13,645 bases of DNA from CAZWSE01 sp964636575 (GTDB lineage: Bacteria > Pseudomonadota > Alphaproteobacteria > Rhodobacterales > Rhodobacteraceae): assembly GCA_964636575.1 (NCBI GenBank), contig CAZWSE010000091.1, forward strand, positions 1 to 13,645, read 5' to 3'. Position numbers and translations under genes: made by a program. Under the pieces are notes generated by a model, which had not been told where the DNA came from, did not search any database, and saw nothing but the letters and a program-made list of their open reading frames with translations. Shown here piece after piece: positions 1 to 6,742 of this stretch; position 1 is the stretch's first letter; each line of letters opens with the position of its first letter.

Positions 1-173
1 TGAAACACTGTCAAAACGCTCCTCGCGTTGTTCTAGAAACTCAGCCAAAATGACCCCGCAAGTGACCGTGCGGTGACCGCGGACTGCATGTCGCAATGTT
101 CCATGAGGTCAAACACGTCGCGCGGAACTCGCTAAGTGTCGCAGACAAATCAGTTTTCCGGGGCAAAAAAGTT
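1..173. other. Left-edge segment without an identified gene
   Basis: I see no supported gene in these 173 bases. On the minus strand an open frame runs off the left edge, from a possible TTG start near position 48 preceded by a GGGG stretch, and encodes about 16 residues (AEFLEQREERFDSVS). That is too short to call. A run of six A's just beyond the tRNA end (about 165-170) reads as a T-run on the minus strand and may help end the tRNA transcript. Confidence 0.3.
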
Positions 174-249
174 TGGTGGACCCTAGCGGGATCGAACCGC
201 TGACCTCCTGCATGCCATGCAGGCGCTCTCCCAGCTGAGCTAAGGGCCC
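174..249 (-). tRNA. tRNA-Ala (anticodon GGC)
   Basis: The minus strand folds into a complete 76-nt cloverleaf with an encoded CCA end. The acceptor stem GGGCCCT pairs with AGGGTCC, with one G-T pair. The D arm is GCTC/GAGC, the anticodon stem is CCTGC/GCAGG around the loop ATGGCAT, and the T arm is AGCGG/CCGCT around TTCGATC. The central triplet GGC reads the alanine codon GCC. It lies about 100 nt downstream of the TIGR02300 gene on the same strand, so it has either its own promoter or read-through. A weak candidate promoter (TTGATC, 17 nt, TATTCA on the minus strand, 284-312) would put the start about 28 nt before the tRNA. Confidence 0.97.
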
Positions 250-315
250 TTCAAACCGTATGGGTCGCAAAACCCGTGCGCGGTGAATAGGCGCAAGCCA
301 GCGCGGGATCAAGCG

Positions 316-345
316 AAAAACTGACCCGCGCAGGCGTCTTTTTCA
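316..345 (-). terminator. Possible intrinsic terminator after the TIGR02300 gene
   Basis: Immediately beyond the TIGR02300 stop codon, the minus strand has a short stem (GACgCC / GGGTC with one bulged G, loop TGCGC) followed by AG and five T's. The plus strand also shows five T's after the same stem, so the structure could act in both directions. The stem is short, so efficiency is uncertain. If it works, it separates the TIGR02300 transcript from the downstream tRNA. Confidence 0.4.
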
Positions 346-349
346 GATG

Positions 350-685
350 TCAGTCGTCGTCGTTGACAGCAACGTCTTTCAGATCATCGAGAGGAACAGT
401 ATCTTCGTCTTCCTCGTCGTCATCCAGAATGTCATCGCCCAGATCCACATCGACATCTTCGTCGTCATCGAGCACCAGATCATCGTCTTCGGTCTCCGCC
501 TCTTTTTGCTTGGCTTTGGCCGTCACGGCATCCTCGGCATCGGCTGCAATCATCCGGCTCTTGCCGTTTTGCATCTCAACCACGTCACCTGTGTAGGGGC
601 TGACGATCGGTGTTTTGTTCAGGTCGTAAAAGCGTTTGCCAGTGGTCGGGCAAATGCGTTTCGTACCCCATTCTTCGTTGGGCAT
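350..685 (-). CDS. TIGR02300 family (FYDLN motif) acidic protein
   Basis: The 111-aa protein starts with MPNEEWGTKRICP and carries the FYDLN motif at residues 19-23, followed by NKTPIVSPYTG. That N-terminal signature defines the alphaproteobacterial TIGR02300 family, whose function is unknown. From about residue 70 the chain is almost only Asp and Glu, giving a very acidic, probably disordered tail. The start at 685 was preferred over an upstream in-frame ATG at 781 because AGGGG sits just before it and the family begins there. The gene is divergent from the metallopeptidase gene and is followed by tRNA-Ala. The family N-terminus resembles a small zinc-ribbon remnant, but only one Cys is present, so metal binding is doubtful. 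Confidence 0.9.
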   Translation of the reverse strand: MPNEEWGTKRICPTTGKRFYDLNKTPIVSPYTGDVVEMQNGKSRMIAADAEDAVTAKAKQKEAETEDDDLVLDDDEDVDVDLGDDILDDDEEDEDTVPLDDLKDVAVNDDD

Positions 686-695
686 GTGAAATCCC

Positions 696-723
696 CTTAT
701 ATAAATCTGATGAGTCTTGTCGA
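696..723 (-). promoter_or_regulatory. Candidate promoter for the TIGR02300 gene
   Basis: On the minus strand TCGACA (-35, 5 of 6 to consensus) is followed after 16 nt by TATAAG (-10, 5 of 6). The predicted start site falls only about 4 nt before the ATG at 685. The transcript would then be close to leaderless and would lack the AGGGG that overlaps the promoter. An additional upstream promoter is possible. Prediction by eye only. Confidence 0.4.
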
Positions 724-790
724 CGATTCCTGCGACGTGCCATATGAAGGATGCACTGTCAAAGGCAATCGCCAATTCCAAGGGACAGAT

Positions 791-1477
791 ATGGGCAACA
801 CAGTCCTAAAGGGCAACCCCGACATACCGCTCACCCTGCGCAGATCGGCGCGGGCACGGCGGATTTCGCTGCGCATATCGCAGCTCGACGGGCGGGTGAC
901 ACTGACCCTGCCCGAAGGGGTGCCCGAATCCGAGGCCATAGATTTCGCACGCACCAAACAAGACTGGATCGCCAGCCATCTGGCCAAACAACCCAAATAT
1001 GAACCGCTCGGGTTCGGGTCCGAAATCATGCTCAGCGGCAATCTCTACACTATCACGCAGGCCACCGGCAAACGCATCACCGTGCAAGACCGCGACATCG
1101 CAGTGCCGGGCGCACCGGAGCAAGTGGCCGCACGGCTCAAAGGGTTCCTGCGCAGCACAGCCCGCGAACGGCTGACCTCGGCGTCTGATGACTATGCGCA
1201 AGCCTTGGGCAAACCCTACACACGCATTTCAATCAGGGACACGCGGTCGCGCTGGGGGTCTTGCTCCAGCGAAGGGGTGCTCATGTATTCGTGGCGGCTG
1301 ATTATGGCCCCGCCCGAGGTCTTGGACTACGTGGTCGCCCACGAGGTGGCGCACCTTTCTGAGATGAACCACTCAAAGGCGTTTTGGGACACGGTCGAAC
1401 GGATATATGGACCCTACAAAGGACCGCGCAAATGGCTGCGGGACAATGGGACCAGCCTGCACAGGTTTCAGCTCTAG
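791..1477 (+). CDS. M48-type (YgjP-like, DUF45) zinc metallopeptidase
   Basis: The 228-aa protein belongs to the YgjP/DUF45 family of small predicted zinc proteases related to the SprT and M48 groups. The active-site motif HEVAH is at residues 184-188 and a likely third ligand is H194 in MNHSKAFW. The preceding RDTRSRWGSCSS stretch is also typical of the family. No signal peptide or membrane segment is visible, so it is probably cytoplasmic. The frame stays open for 148 more codons upstream, but that part is antisense to the acidic TIGR02300 gene. The ATG at 791 has AAGGGA five bases before it, which decides the start. Substrate and role of the family are unknown. Confidence 0.9.
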   Translation: MGNTVLKGNPDIPLTLRRSARARRISLRISQLDGRVTLTLPEGVPESEAIDFARTKQDWIASHLAKQPKYEPLGFGSEIMLSGNLYTITQATGKRITVQDRDIAVPGAPEQVAARLKGFLRSTARERLTSASDDYAQALGKPYTRISIRDTRSRWGSCSSEGVLMYSWRLIMAPPEVLDYVVAHEVAHLSEMNHSKAFWDTVERIYGPYKGPRKWLRDNGTSLHRFQL

Positions 1478-1478
1478 T

Positions 1479-1490
1479 TTGTGATCACAA
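1479..1490. promoter_or_regulatory. Operator-like palindrome, copy 1 (TTGTGATCACAA)
   Basis: This is a perfect 12-bp inverted repeat, TTGTGATCACAA, one base after the metallopeptidase stop codon. The same 12-mer recurs 38 bp downstream, directly before the GntR gene. GntR-family operators usually have GT...AC half-sites, as here, so binding by the adjacent regulator is likely, though this is inferred. Confidence 0.6.
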
Positions 1491-1516
1491 GGGCCACGAC
1501 TTGACTTCGCGGCATT

Positions 1517-1528
1517 TTGTGATCACAA
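1517..1528. promoter_or_regulatory. Operator-like palindrome, copy 2 (TTGTGATCACAA)
   Basis: This is the second exact copy of the 12-bp palindrome, extended to 14 bp by flanking T and A (1516-1529). It ends 7 bases before the first possible ATG of the GntR gene, and a TTGACT box (1501-1506) lies between the two copies. A protein bound here would cover the promoter and the start region, which suggests negative autoregulation. Confidence 0.65.
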
Positions 1529-1535
1529 ATAACCC

Positions 1536-2186
1536 ATGATGCTCAACCAAAAACCAATGGACACAGGCGGCGCGCAGCATGATCGGGTCTACCGCAGCCT
1601 GCGCAGCCGGATCATGCACGGGGATATCCCGCCCGGCCAACCCATGACCCTGCGCGGGATCGGGGCAGATTACGGTGTCTCCATGACACCCGCGCGGGAA
1701 TCCGTGCGGCGGCTGGTGGCAGAAGGGGCGCTCTTTCTGTCCGCCTCGGGTCGGGTCTCAACGCCGGAACTGACAGCAGACAGGATCGAAGAACTGGCAG
1801 CGCTCAGGGCATTGATCGAGGTCGAGCTCGCCACACGCGCGCTGCCACGGGCACACATCGCACTGATCGAGCGCATGCAAGCGATCAACAGCGCCATAAG
1901 CGACGCAGTACACCAACGCGACGCAGTGGCCTACATTCGGACAAATCTGGAATTCCACCGCACGCTCTATCTTCGGGCACAAGCGCCCGCGATGCTGGCA
2001 ATGGCAGAAACAGTCTGGCTGCAAATGGGGCCGACAATGCGGTCGCTCTACGACAAATTGCGCCGGTCGGAACCACCGCAATTCCACAAACTCATCCTCG
2101 CAGCCCTCAAAGCAGGGGATGAACCGGGCCTGCGTCTCGCAGTCCGGTCAGACGTGACACACGGGCTACGGATGCTTGCGACTTAA
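1536..2186 (+). CDS. GntR family regulator, FadR/FCD subfamily
   Basis: The 216-aa protein has an N-terminal winged helix-turn-helix at about residues 17-75 (VYRSLRSRIMHGDIPPGQ, then GVSMTPARESVRRLVAEGAL). An all-helical FCD ligand domain follows at about 85-210. FCD metal/ligand positions are visible as H141 (EFHRTLY), H184 (FHKLILAAL) and H209; the usual Asp of D-x-x-F-H is Asn here (N137). The start is uncertain: ATGs at 1536, 1539 and 1557 all lack a Shine-Dalgarno sequence, and the nearby operator suggests a short-leader or leaderless message. The effector cannot be read from the sequence. FCD regulators commonly sense small organic acids. No obvious target operon lies next to it, so it may act mainly on itself or on a distant locus. 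Confidence 0.92.
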   Translation: MMLNQKPMDTGGAQHDRVYRSLRSRIMHGDIPPGQPMTLRGIGADYGVSMTPARESVRRLVAEGALFLSASGRVSTPELTADRIEELAALRALIEVELATRALPRAHIALIERMQAINSAISDAVHQRDAVAYIRTNLEFHRTLYLRAQAPAMLAMAETVWLQMGPTMRSLYDKLRRSEPPQFHKLILAALKAGDEPGLRLAVRSDVTHGLRMLAT

Positions 2187-2195
2187 CAGCCCTCA

Positions 2196-2229
2196 GCTTC
2201 TTCTTGGGAAAAATACCTCCGCCGGAGGC
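2196..2229 (-). repeat. Short dispersed gene-end repeat, copy 1
   Basis: Read on the minus strand this is GCCTCCGGCGGAGG, then TATTTTT, CCC and AAGAAGAAGC. Copy 3 at 6755-6788, on the plus strand, has the same order of blocks: GCCTCCGGCGGGG, a T-rich run, then AACAAAGAAGG. Copy 2 (4461-4484) keeps the GC block and TATTTTT. Each copy lies just past the 3' end of a gene and points in its direction of transcription. Confidence 0.6.
2207..2229 (-). terminator. Terminator-like hairpin after accA (dispersed repeat copy 1)
   Basis: On the minus strand, about 35 nt after the accA stop, CCTCC and GGAGG form a 5-bp GC stem with a GGC loop, followed directly by TATTTTT. It is the best-formed copy of a short element that recurs at 4461-4487 and 6743-6788. 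On the plus strand the hairpin is not followed by T's, so it probably serves accA rather than the convergent GntR gene. Confidence 0.6.
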
Positions 2230-2263
2230 ACAAAAAATCTCAGCAAACAGCCAGCAACAAAGC

Positions 2264-3226
2264 CTAAGCGGCCAACCCCTTAGACCCAAGCGACATATAC
2301 TTGGACCGACGGTCCTGAATAAGCGCCTTGGCGGATTTGCCATCCAGATCGGTCAACATGACCTCAAGCGCAGACCGCACGGCAGCGATCGCATCCACAG
2401 GGGCACGGTGGGCACCGCCCACAGGCTCGGGGATGATCCGGTCACACACGCCCAAAGTATGCAAATGCTGGGCAGTCAGGCCCAAAGCCTCGGCAGCCTC
2501 ACGCATCTTCTCGGCGTCCTTCCACAAGATAGACGCACAGCCCTCAGGGCTGATAACGGAATAAACAGAATGCTCCAACATGGCGACACGATTGGCAGTG
2601 GCAAACGCAACAGCACCGCCTGACCCGCCTTCGCCAATAATGACAGAAACCAAAGGCACACCAATCTGCAAACAGGCCTCGGTGGCACGGGCAATGGCTT
2701 CAGATTGGCCACGTTCTTCCGCGCCTTTGCCGGGGTAAGCACCGGGGGTATCGACCAAAGTGACCACAGGCAGACCAAAGCGATTGGCCATCTGCATCAA
2801 ACGCACCGCTTTGCGGTAGCCTTCGGGGCGGGCCATACCAAAGTTGCGCTCGATCCGGGATTTGGTGTCATTGCCCTTCTCATGGCCAATCACCATAACG
2901 GGACGGTCATTGAAACGGGCCAATCCGCCCATGACGGCGTGATCATCGGCAAAGTTTCGATCTCCGGCCAGCGGAGTATATTCGTCAAACAAAGCGGCAA
3001 TGTAGTCGCGGCAATGGGGACGCTCTGGATGACGGGCCACCAGACATTTGCGCCAAGGGGTTAGATCCTTGTACAAATCAGCCAGCAAAACCTTGGCCTT
3101 TTCGTCCAAAGCAGCGGCCTCTTTGGTCATGTCCACACCGTCGCCGGTCTTGGCAATCGCGCGCATTTCCTCGGCTTTGCCTTCCAGCTCGGCCAGCGGT
3201 TTTTCGAAATCCAGATATTGGGTCAT
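2264..3226 (-). CDS. accA: Acetyl-CoA carboxylase carboxyltransferase subunit alpha
   Basis: The 320-aa protein matches AccA in length (about 319 aa in E. coli) and in motif order. It is the alpha half of the carboxyltransferase, which with AccD moves the carboxyl group from biotin on AccB to acetyl-CoA. The product, malonyl-CoA, starts fatty-acid synthesis in the cytoplasm. Recognisable blocks are the N-terminal YLDFEKPLAELEGK, RHPERPHCRDYI, GDRNFADDHA, VMVIGHEKG, FGMARPEGYRKA, VDTPGAYPG, and the crotonase-fold GEGGSGGA and SVISPEGCASILW stretches. GGAG lies eight bases before the ATG. A candidate promoter is at 3255-3283 and a terminator-like hairpin at 2207-2229. It appears to be transcribed alone. 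Nothing looks degraded. Confidence 0.97.
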   Translation of the reverse strand: MTQYLDFEKPLAELEGKAEEMRAIAKTGDGVDMTKEAAALDEKAKVLLADLYKDLTPWRKCLVARHPERPHCRDYIAALFDEYTPLAGDRNFADDHAVMGGLARFNDRPVMVIGHEKGNDTKSRIERNFGMARPEGYRKAVRLMQMANRFGLPVVTLVDTPGAYPGKGAEERGQSEAIARATEACLQIGVPLVSVIIGEGGSGGAVAFATANRVAMLEHSVYSVISPEGCASILWKDAEKMREAAEALGLTAQHLHTLGVCDRIIPEPVGGAHRAPVDAIAAVRSALEVMLTDLDGKSAKALIQDRRSKYMSLGSKGLAA

Positions 3227-3254
3227 TGGGGCTCCGGGTGATCGTGTTAAGCCC

Positions 3255-3283
3255 TATATGGCGGCGTTGAAGGGGCTTTGCAA
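3255..3283 (-). promoter_or_regulatory. Candidate accA promoter
   Basis: On the minus strand TTGCAA (-35, 4 of 6) is separated by 17 nt from CATATA (-10, weak match). It lies about 30 nt upstream of the accA start, inside the divergent gap with the secreted-protein gene. Found by eye and low confidence. Confidence 0.3.
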
Positions 3284-3345
3284 TGAAGGTCGTGCGGGTT
3301 AGGCTTGCGGCACAATCACAGACCCCAATCGCAAAGAGAGCCCCC

Positions 3346-3780
3346 ATGCGCCCCATCATTCTCGTCGGCCTTCTCATGACCTTCCCGCTCGCAGGACAAG
3401 CGCAAAGCATCAACTTCGGCAACAACGGGTCGGAATGGGCACGCGACGGGGTCTGCGACGACCCACGGTTCGCAGGGCCGGGGATGGCGCAGTCGCTGGA
3501 CGACGACGACCGGGGCAAAGACGCAGCAGACTGCAGAAACGCATTCAGGGACGGGCGGGTAAAGCTCTGGGTGCAGTCACAGGCGCAAGCCGCAACACAA
3601 TGCAGCGCCATCCGGTTCGGAAACAATTCATCCGAATGGGCGCGGGATGGCGAATGCGACGACTACAGGTTCATCGGGCAGGGCATGTCATCAGTGCTGC
3701 TCTCCGAGGACATCGGACGCGACGCAAGAGACTGCAAAGCACTCTGCAACGCAGGGGTGATCTTCCTGCGAGATTACTAA
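3346..3780 (+). CDS. Secreted protein with two WARDGxCDD repeats
   Basis: The 144-aa protein starts with a probable signal peptide (MRPIILVGLLMTFPLAGQA, cleavage after about residue 19), so it is likely periplasmic or exported. The mature part is two similar 50-residue units at about 22-71 and 89-138. Each has the pattern FGNN.SEWARDG.CDD.RF.G.GM, then an Asp-rich stretch and D(A).DC. Cys pairs C37/C63 and C104/C130 recur at the same places, with C86 and C134 extra. Paired Cys and dense Asp suggest disulfide-braced calcium-binding modules, loosely like LNR or LDL-A repeats; this is inference. I recall similar repeats in uncharacterised alphaproteobacterial proteins, but no function. A longer frame from 3283 would bury the signal peptide, so the ATG at 3346 was chosen. 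Confidence 0.75.
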   Translation: MRPIILVGLLMTFPLAGQAQSINFGNNGSEWARDGVCDDPRFAGPGMAQSLDDDDRGKDAADCRNAFRDGRVKLWVQSQAQAATQCSAIRFGNNSSEWARDGECDDYRFIGQGMSSVLLSEDIGRDARDCKALCNAGVIFLRDY

Positions 3781-3783
3781 AGC

Positions 3784-4383
3784 TTAAACACCAAAAACGA
3801 CCGGATAAAGCGATGCGACAAGCAGCGCGGCCATGGTCCAATTGAACACAGCCAAACGACGCGGGCTGGACAGCCAGGTGGTCATCTGCTGGCCCAAAAC
3901 AGTCCAAACACAAATCGACGGCAAATTGGTCGCGGCAAAAATCACCGACACCACAAAAACGGCCCAAAATGTCTGATCGGCAGCAAAGGCGGTAATGGCA
4001 TAGGTCGCCATAAACCAGGCTTTCGGATTGACCCATTGAAACAAGGCAGCCTGCAAAAAGGTGAAAGGTTTGCCCTTAGCAGCACCCTTCTGGGCAGGGG
4101 CAGCAGTGGCAATCTTGAAGGCAAGATACAGCAGATAGGCAACGCTGATATAGGTCAGAACAATCTGAATAAGGGGATAGGCATCAAAGACGCGGATCAA
4201 ACCAAAGCCCAGGGCCAAAACCATAAACGAATGGCCCAAGGAAATGCCCAGCATATGGGGAACAGTACGGCGAAAGCCGTAATTCGCACCCGAGGCAAGC
4301 AACATCATATTGTTCGGACCGGGGGTGATCGACGACACAAAGGCAAATGGGATCAACCCGTAGATCAAAAGCTCAAAACTCAT
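3784..4383 (-). CDS. LysE/RhtB family amino-acid exporter
   Basis: The 199-aa protein is very hydrophobic, with about six predicted membrane helices, and has the family hallmark SITPGPNN at residues 18-25 in the first helix. FQWVNPKAWFM in the second half is also typical. Members export amino acids such as lysine, homoserine, threonine or leucine across the inner membrane. The substrate here cannot be told from the sequence. The ATG at 4383 was chosen over one 36 bases upstream because family members start a few residues before the first helix. The gene converges with the secreted-protein gene with a 3-bp gap. It lies downstream of mcl1 on the same strand, but two hairpins stand between them. 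Confidence 0.9.
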   Translation of the reverse strand: MSFELLIYGLIPFAFVSSITPGPNNMMLLASGANYGFRRTVPHMLGISLGHSFMVLALGFGLIRVFDAYPLIQIVLTYISVAYLLYLAFKIATAAPAQKGAAKGKPFTFLQAALFQWVNPKAWFMATYAITAFAADQTFWAVFVVSVIFAATNLPSICVWTVLGQQMTTWLSSPRRLAVFNWTMAALLVASLYPVVFGV

Positions 4384-4425
4384 ACCGCCCACAAACACGC
4401 AAGCAGGGCAGAATAACAAGCAAAG

Positions 4426-4450
4426 AAAAAGGGCAGCCCGCAGGCCACCC
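4426..4450 (-). terminator. Intrinsic terminator between mcl1 and the LysE-family gene
   Basis: On the minus strand GGGTGGCC pairs with GGCTGCCC (8 bp, two G-T wobbles) around a TGCG loop, followed directly by TTTTTC. It is the second of two hairpins after mcl1 and lies about 43 nt before the exporter start. Confidence 0.65.
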
Positions 4451-4460
4451 CCTTTACCCT

Positions 4461-4487
4461 TTGAAAAATACTCGCGCCGCAGGCAAG
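4461..4487 (-). terminator. Terminator-like hairpin after mcl1 (dispersed repeat copy 2)
   Basis: Three bases after the mcl1 stop, the minus strand has CTTGC and GCGAG as a 5-bp stem (one T-G pair) with a 7-nt loop, followed by TATTTTT. The GC block plus TATTTTT matches the elements at 2196-2229 and 6755-6788, although the palindrome is less regular here. Confidence 0.5.
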
Positions 4488-4490
4488 CCC

Positions 4491-5447
4491 TCAGCCCGAA
4501 ATCATCTCGGATTGTTTGACGATAACCTCAGCCTGCTTGATGGAGGCAATATCAACCAAACGGCCCTTATAAACGGTGGCACCCTCGCCATTGGCCTTGG
4601 CCTCTTCCATGGCAGCCAAAATTTCACGGGCCTCGGCAACAGCCTCAGCAGAGGGGGTGAAGACTTCATTGGACAAAGCAACCTGCTTGGGGTGAATGGC
4701 CCATTTGCCAACCATACCCAAAGTGGCAGAACGGCGCGCTTGGGCGCGAAAGCCCTCATCATCGCTGAAATCACCGTAAGGACCATCCACAGGCAAAACA
4801 CCGTGGGTGCGGCAGGCGGCGACAATAGCAGCCTGCGCCCAGTGCCAAGGGTCAGACCAATGCTTCTGGCCGTCATGATACATGTAATAGTTCTCTTGGG
4901 TGCCACCGATACCTGTGGTCTGCATGCCCATAGAGGCGGCAAAATCAGCAGCGCCAAGGCTCATAGCCTGTAATCGCGGCGACGCCGCGGCAATTTCTTC
5001 AACATGGGCAATGCCAGCAGCGCTCTCGATGATGACTTCAAAAGCGATGGGTTTCGTGCGGCCCTTAGCAGCCTCAATGGACGACACAAGCGCATCTACG
5101 GCGTAAATGTCGGATGCACAGCCGACCTTGGGGATCATGATCTGGTCCAAACGGTCACCGGCTTGTTCGAGCAAGTCGACAACATCGCGGTACCAATAGG
5201 GGCTGTCGAGCCCATTGATACGCACAGACAGGGTCTTGGTGCCCCAATCGACAGAACCGATGGCCTCAATCACATTGGCACGGGCACTGTCTTTGTCAGA
5301 CGGGGCGACGGAATCCTCAAGATCAAGGTTGATCACATCCGCAGCCGAGGCCGCCATTTTCTCGAAAATAGCAGGACGAGAGCCAGGGCCAAACAACTGG
5401 CATCGATTGGGACGGGCAACAGGGGTAGGCTGAATGCGAAAGCTCAT
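4491..5447 (-). CDS. mcl1: L-malyl-CoA/beta-methylmalyl-CoA lyase
   Basis: The 318-aa protein has the length of Rhodobacter sphaeroides Mcl1. This CitE-like TIM-barrel enzyme reversibly cleaves L-malyl-CoA to acetyl-CoA and glyoxylate, and beta-methylmalyl-CoA to propionyl-CoA and glyoxylate. That is the lyase step of the ethylmalonyl-CoA pathway for C2 assimilation. Metal ligands appear as E141 (FEVIIESAAG) and D168 (MSLGAADFA), and R76 (SVRING) is the expected CoA/carboxylate contact. The C-terminal GKWAIHPKQV is also typical. The 70-residue upstream extension of the frame lacks family similarity, so the ATG at 5447 was chosen; AAAGG lies about 8 bases before it. No other ethylmalonyl-CoA pathway gene is in the window. 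A paralogous malyl-CoA thioesterase (Mcl2) is possible but fits less well in length. Confidence 0.92.
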   Translation of the reverse strand: MSFRIQPTPVARPNRCQLFGPGSRPAIFEKMAASAADVINLDLEDSVAPSDKDSARANVIEAIGSVDWGTKTLSVRINGLDSPYWYRDVVDLLEQAGDRLDQIMIPKVGCASDIYAVDALVSSIEAAKGRTKPIAFEVIIESAAGIAHVEEIAAASPRLQAMSLGAADFAASMGMQTTGIGGTQENYYMYHDGQKHWSDPWHWAQAAIVAACRTHGVLPVDGPYGDFSDDEGFRAQARRSATLGMVGKWAIHPKQVALSNEVFTPSAEAVAEAREILAAMEEAKANGEGATVYKGRLVDIASIKQAEVIVKQSEMISG

Positions 5448-5721
5448 GGGCGGGGCCTTTCCGGGGCGACTGAAAATTACAATTTTGGTTGGGCTGGAGG
5501 TATAAAATTGCGCGATGCTTCGCAAGCCTATTGTGCAGGCGCAGCAATTCAGGGTGAAACGACTCAACCGGACCGCAAAACACCAGCGCGCGAAAGATTT
5601 TCCTGACATATTGGGAATGAGCGCAATAATCTTGCAAGACACGCAGGCCAAAAGGCGCATTTCGCAGCAATTTGCGGGGACAAAACGTCAGGTTACGCGC
5701 AAAGTTCACTGGGGGCCTATC
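5448..5721. other. Divergent intergenic region between mcl1 and dgcN
   Basis: These 274 bases must hold the start signals of both mcl1 (leftward) and dgcN (rightward). A TATAAA-like AT-rich patch at 5501-5508 is the most promoter-like spot, but I find no convincing -35 partner on either strand. No coding potential stands out, and I see no strong palindromic operator apart from the small CTTGCAAG near 5632-5639. Confidence 0.4.
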
Positions 5722-6723
5722 ATGATCGAAACACCGTATCTTCTCTTCTTGGGCGACGCGCCCGACCAATTGGCAGCAAAAGTGGCGCAAGGCATCAAAG
5801 ACTGGCGCCCTGACAACGCCGTGGGCCAATTCCGGATGGCAGGCTGCAACGCAGATGTCGGCATTGCTGATATGACGCTGGACGAGGCCAAAGCGGCAGG
5901 GGCCAAAACCCTTGTGATCGGCGTGGCCAACCGCGGCGGGGTGATCTCGCAAGCGTGGAAAGAGGTGTTAATCGAAGCGCTGGGCATGGGCTATGATCTG
6001 GCCTCTGGTCTGCACAACCTTCTGGGGGACGAAGCTGATCTGGTCGCCGCCGCGAAAGCGAACGGGCGCAGCCTGCACGACGTGCGTATCCCGTCGGTTG
6101 AATACCCCATCGCCAACGGTGTGAAACGCACAGGCAAACGGGTTTTGGCCGTGGGCACGGACTGCTCTGTCGGCAAAATGTACACGGCCCTCGCGCTCGA
6201 TACGTCCATGCGCAAGAAAGGCATGAAAAGCACCTTCCGCGCGACAGGCCAAACCGGAATCCTGATCACAGGCGATGGCGTGCCACTGGATGCGGTTGTG
6301 GCCGATTTCATGGCCGGTGCTGTCGAATACCTGACCCCCGATAATGACGCAGATCACTGGGACATCATTGAAGGGCAGGGCAGCCTGTTTCATATCTCCT
6401 ACTCCGGTGTGACCATGGCCTTGGTCCACGGCGGTCAACCCGATGCGCTGATCCTCAGCCACGAACCGACCCGCCCCCACATGCGCGGCTTGCCCGATTA
6501 CAAGCTGCCCTCGCTTGAGGCCCTGCGCGACACGGCCTTGCCGCTGGCCCGCTTTGCCAATCCTGCCTGTGAGGTCATTGGTATTTCCGTGAACACGCAG
6601 CATCTGACCGAGGCCGAGGCCGCAGCCTGTCTGGCCGAGATTGAGGACCGCATGGGCCTGCCCACCGTCGATCCGTTCCGTGACAGCGCCGACCGTCTGG
6701 CCGACGCGCTCGCCCAGCTGTAA
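5722..6723 (+). CDS. dgcN: D-glutamate N-acetyltransferase DgcN (DUF1611 family)
   Basis: The 333-aa protein has DUF1611 architecture: an N-terminal Rossmann-like part (about 1-130) and a P-loop NTPase-like part with VGTDCSVGK at residues 144-152. DUF1611 members paired with an enolase-superfamily epimerase were characterised in marine bacteria as DgcN, which acetylates D-glutamate to N-acetyl-D-glutamate. Here the next gene is the matching DgcA, which supports the call. The ATG at 5722 has GGGGG upstream and starts with MIETPYLLFLGDAP, the expected beta strand. An in-frame extension to 5515 has no family look. The protein is probably cytoplasmic. No dedicated LysR-type regulator lies next to it. 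Assignment is by family and synteny, not by a search. Confidence 0.85.
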   Translation: MIETPYLLFLGDAPDQLAAKVAQGIKDWRPDNAVGQFRMAGCNADVGIADMTLDEAKAAGAKTLVIGVANRGGVISQAWKEVLIEALGMGYDLASGLHNLLGDEADLVAAAKANGRSLHDVRIPSVEYPIANGVKRTGKRVLAVGTDCSVGKMYTALALDTSMRKKGMKSTFRATGQTGILITGDGVPLDAVVADFMAGAVEYLTPDNDADHWDIIEGQGSLFHISYSGVTMALVHGGQPDALILSHEPTRPHMRGLPDYKLPSLEALRDTALPLARFANPACEVIGISVNTQHLTEAEAAACLAEIEDRMGLPTVDPFRDSADRLADALAQL

Positions 6724-6742
6724 GATCGTTCGCACATGCTTG

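Noticed and set aside
1..173. Integration site of a mobile element at the tRNA-Ala 3' end
   Set aside because: tRNA 3' ends are common attachment sites, but I see no integrase gene and no repeated copy of the tRNA end within the window.
109..312. 67-aa minus-strand frame
   Set aside because: It overlaps the complete tRNA-Ala and has no ribosome binding site or family likeness.
363..596. Ser-rich 77-aa plus-strand frame
   Set aside because: It is the complement of the Asp/Glu tail of the TIGR02300 gene; the serine runs are a codon shadow.
347..790. 148-residue N-terminal extension of the metallopeptidase frame
   Set aside because: It is antisense to the well-recognised TIGR02300 gene, low in complexity (Val/Ile-rich from the complement of Asp codons), and the real start at 791 has a good ribosome binding site.
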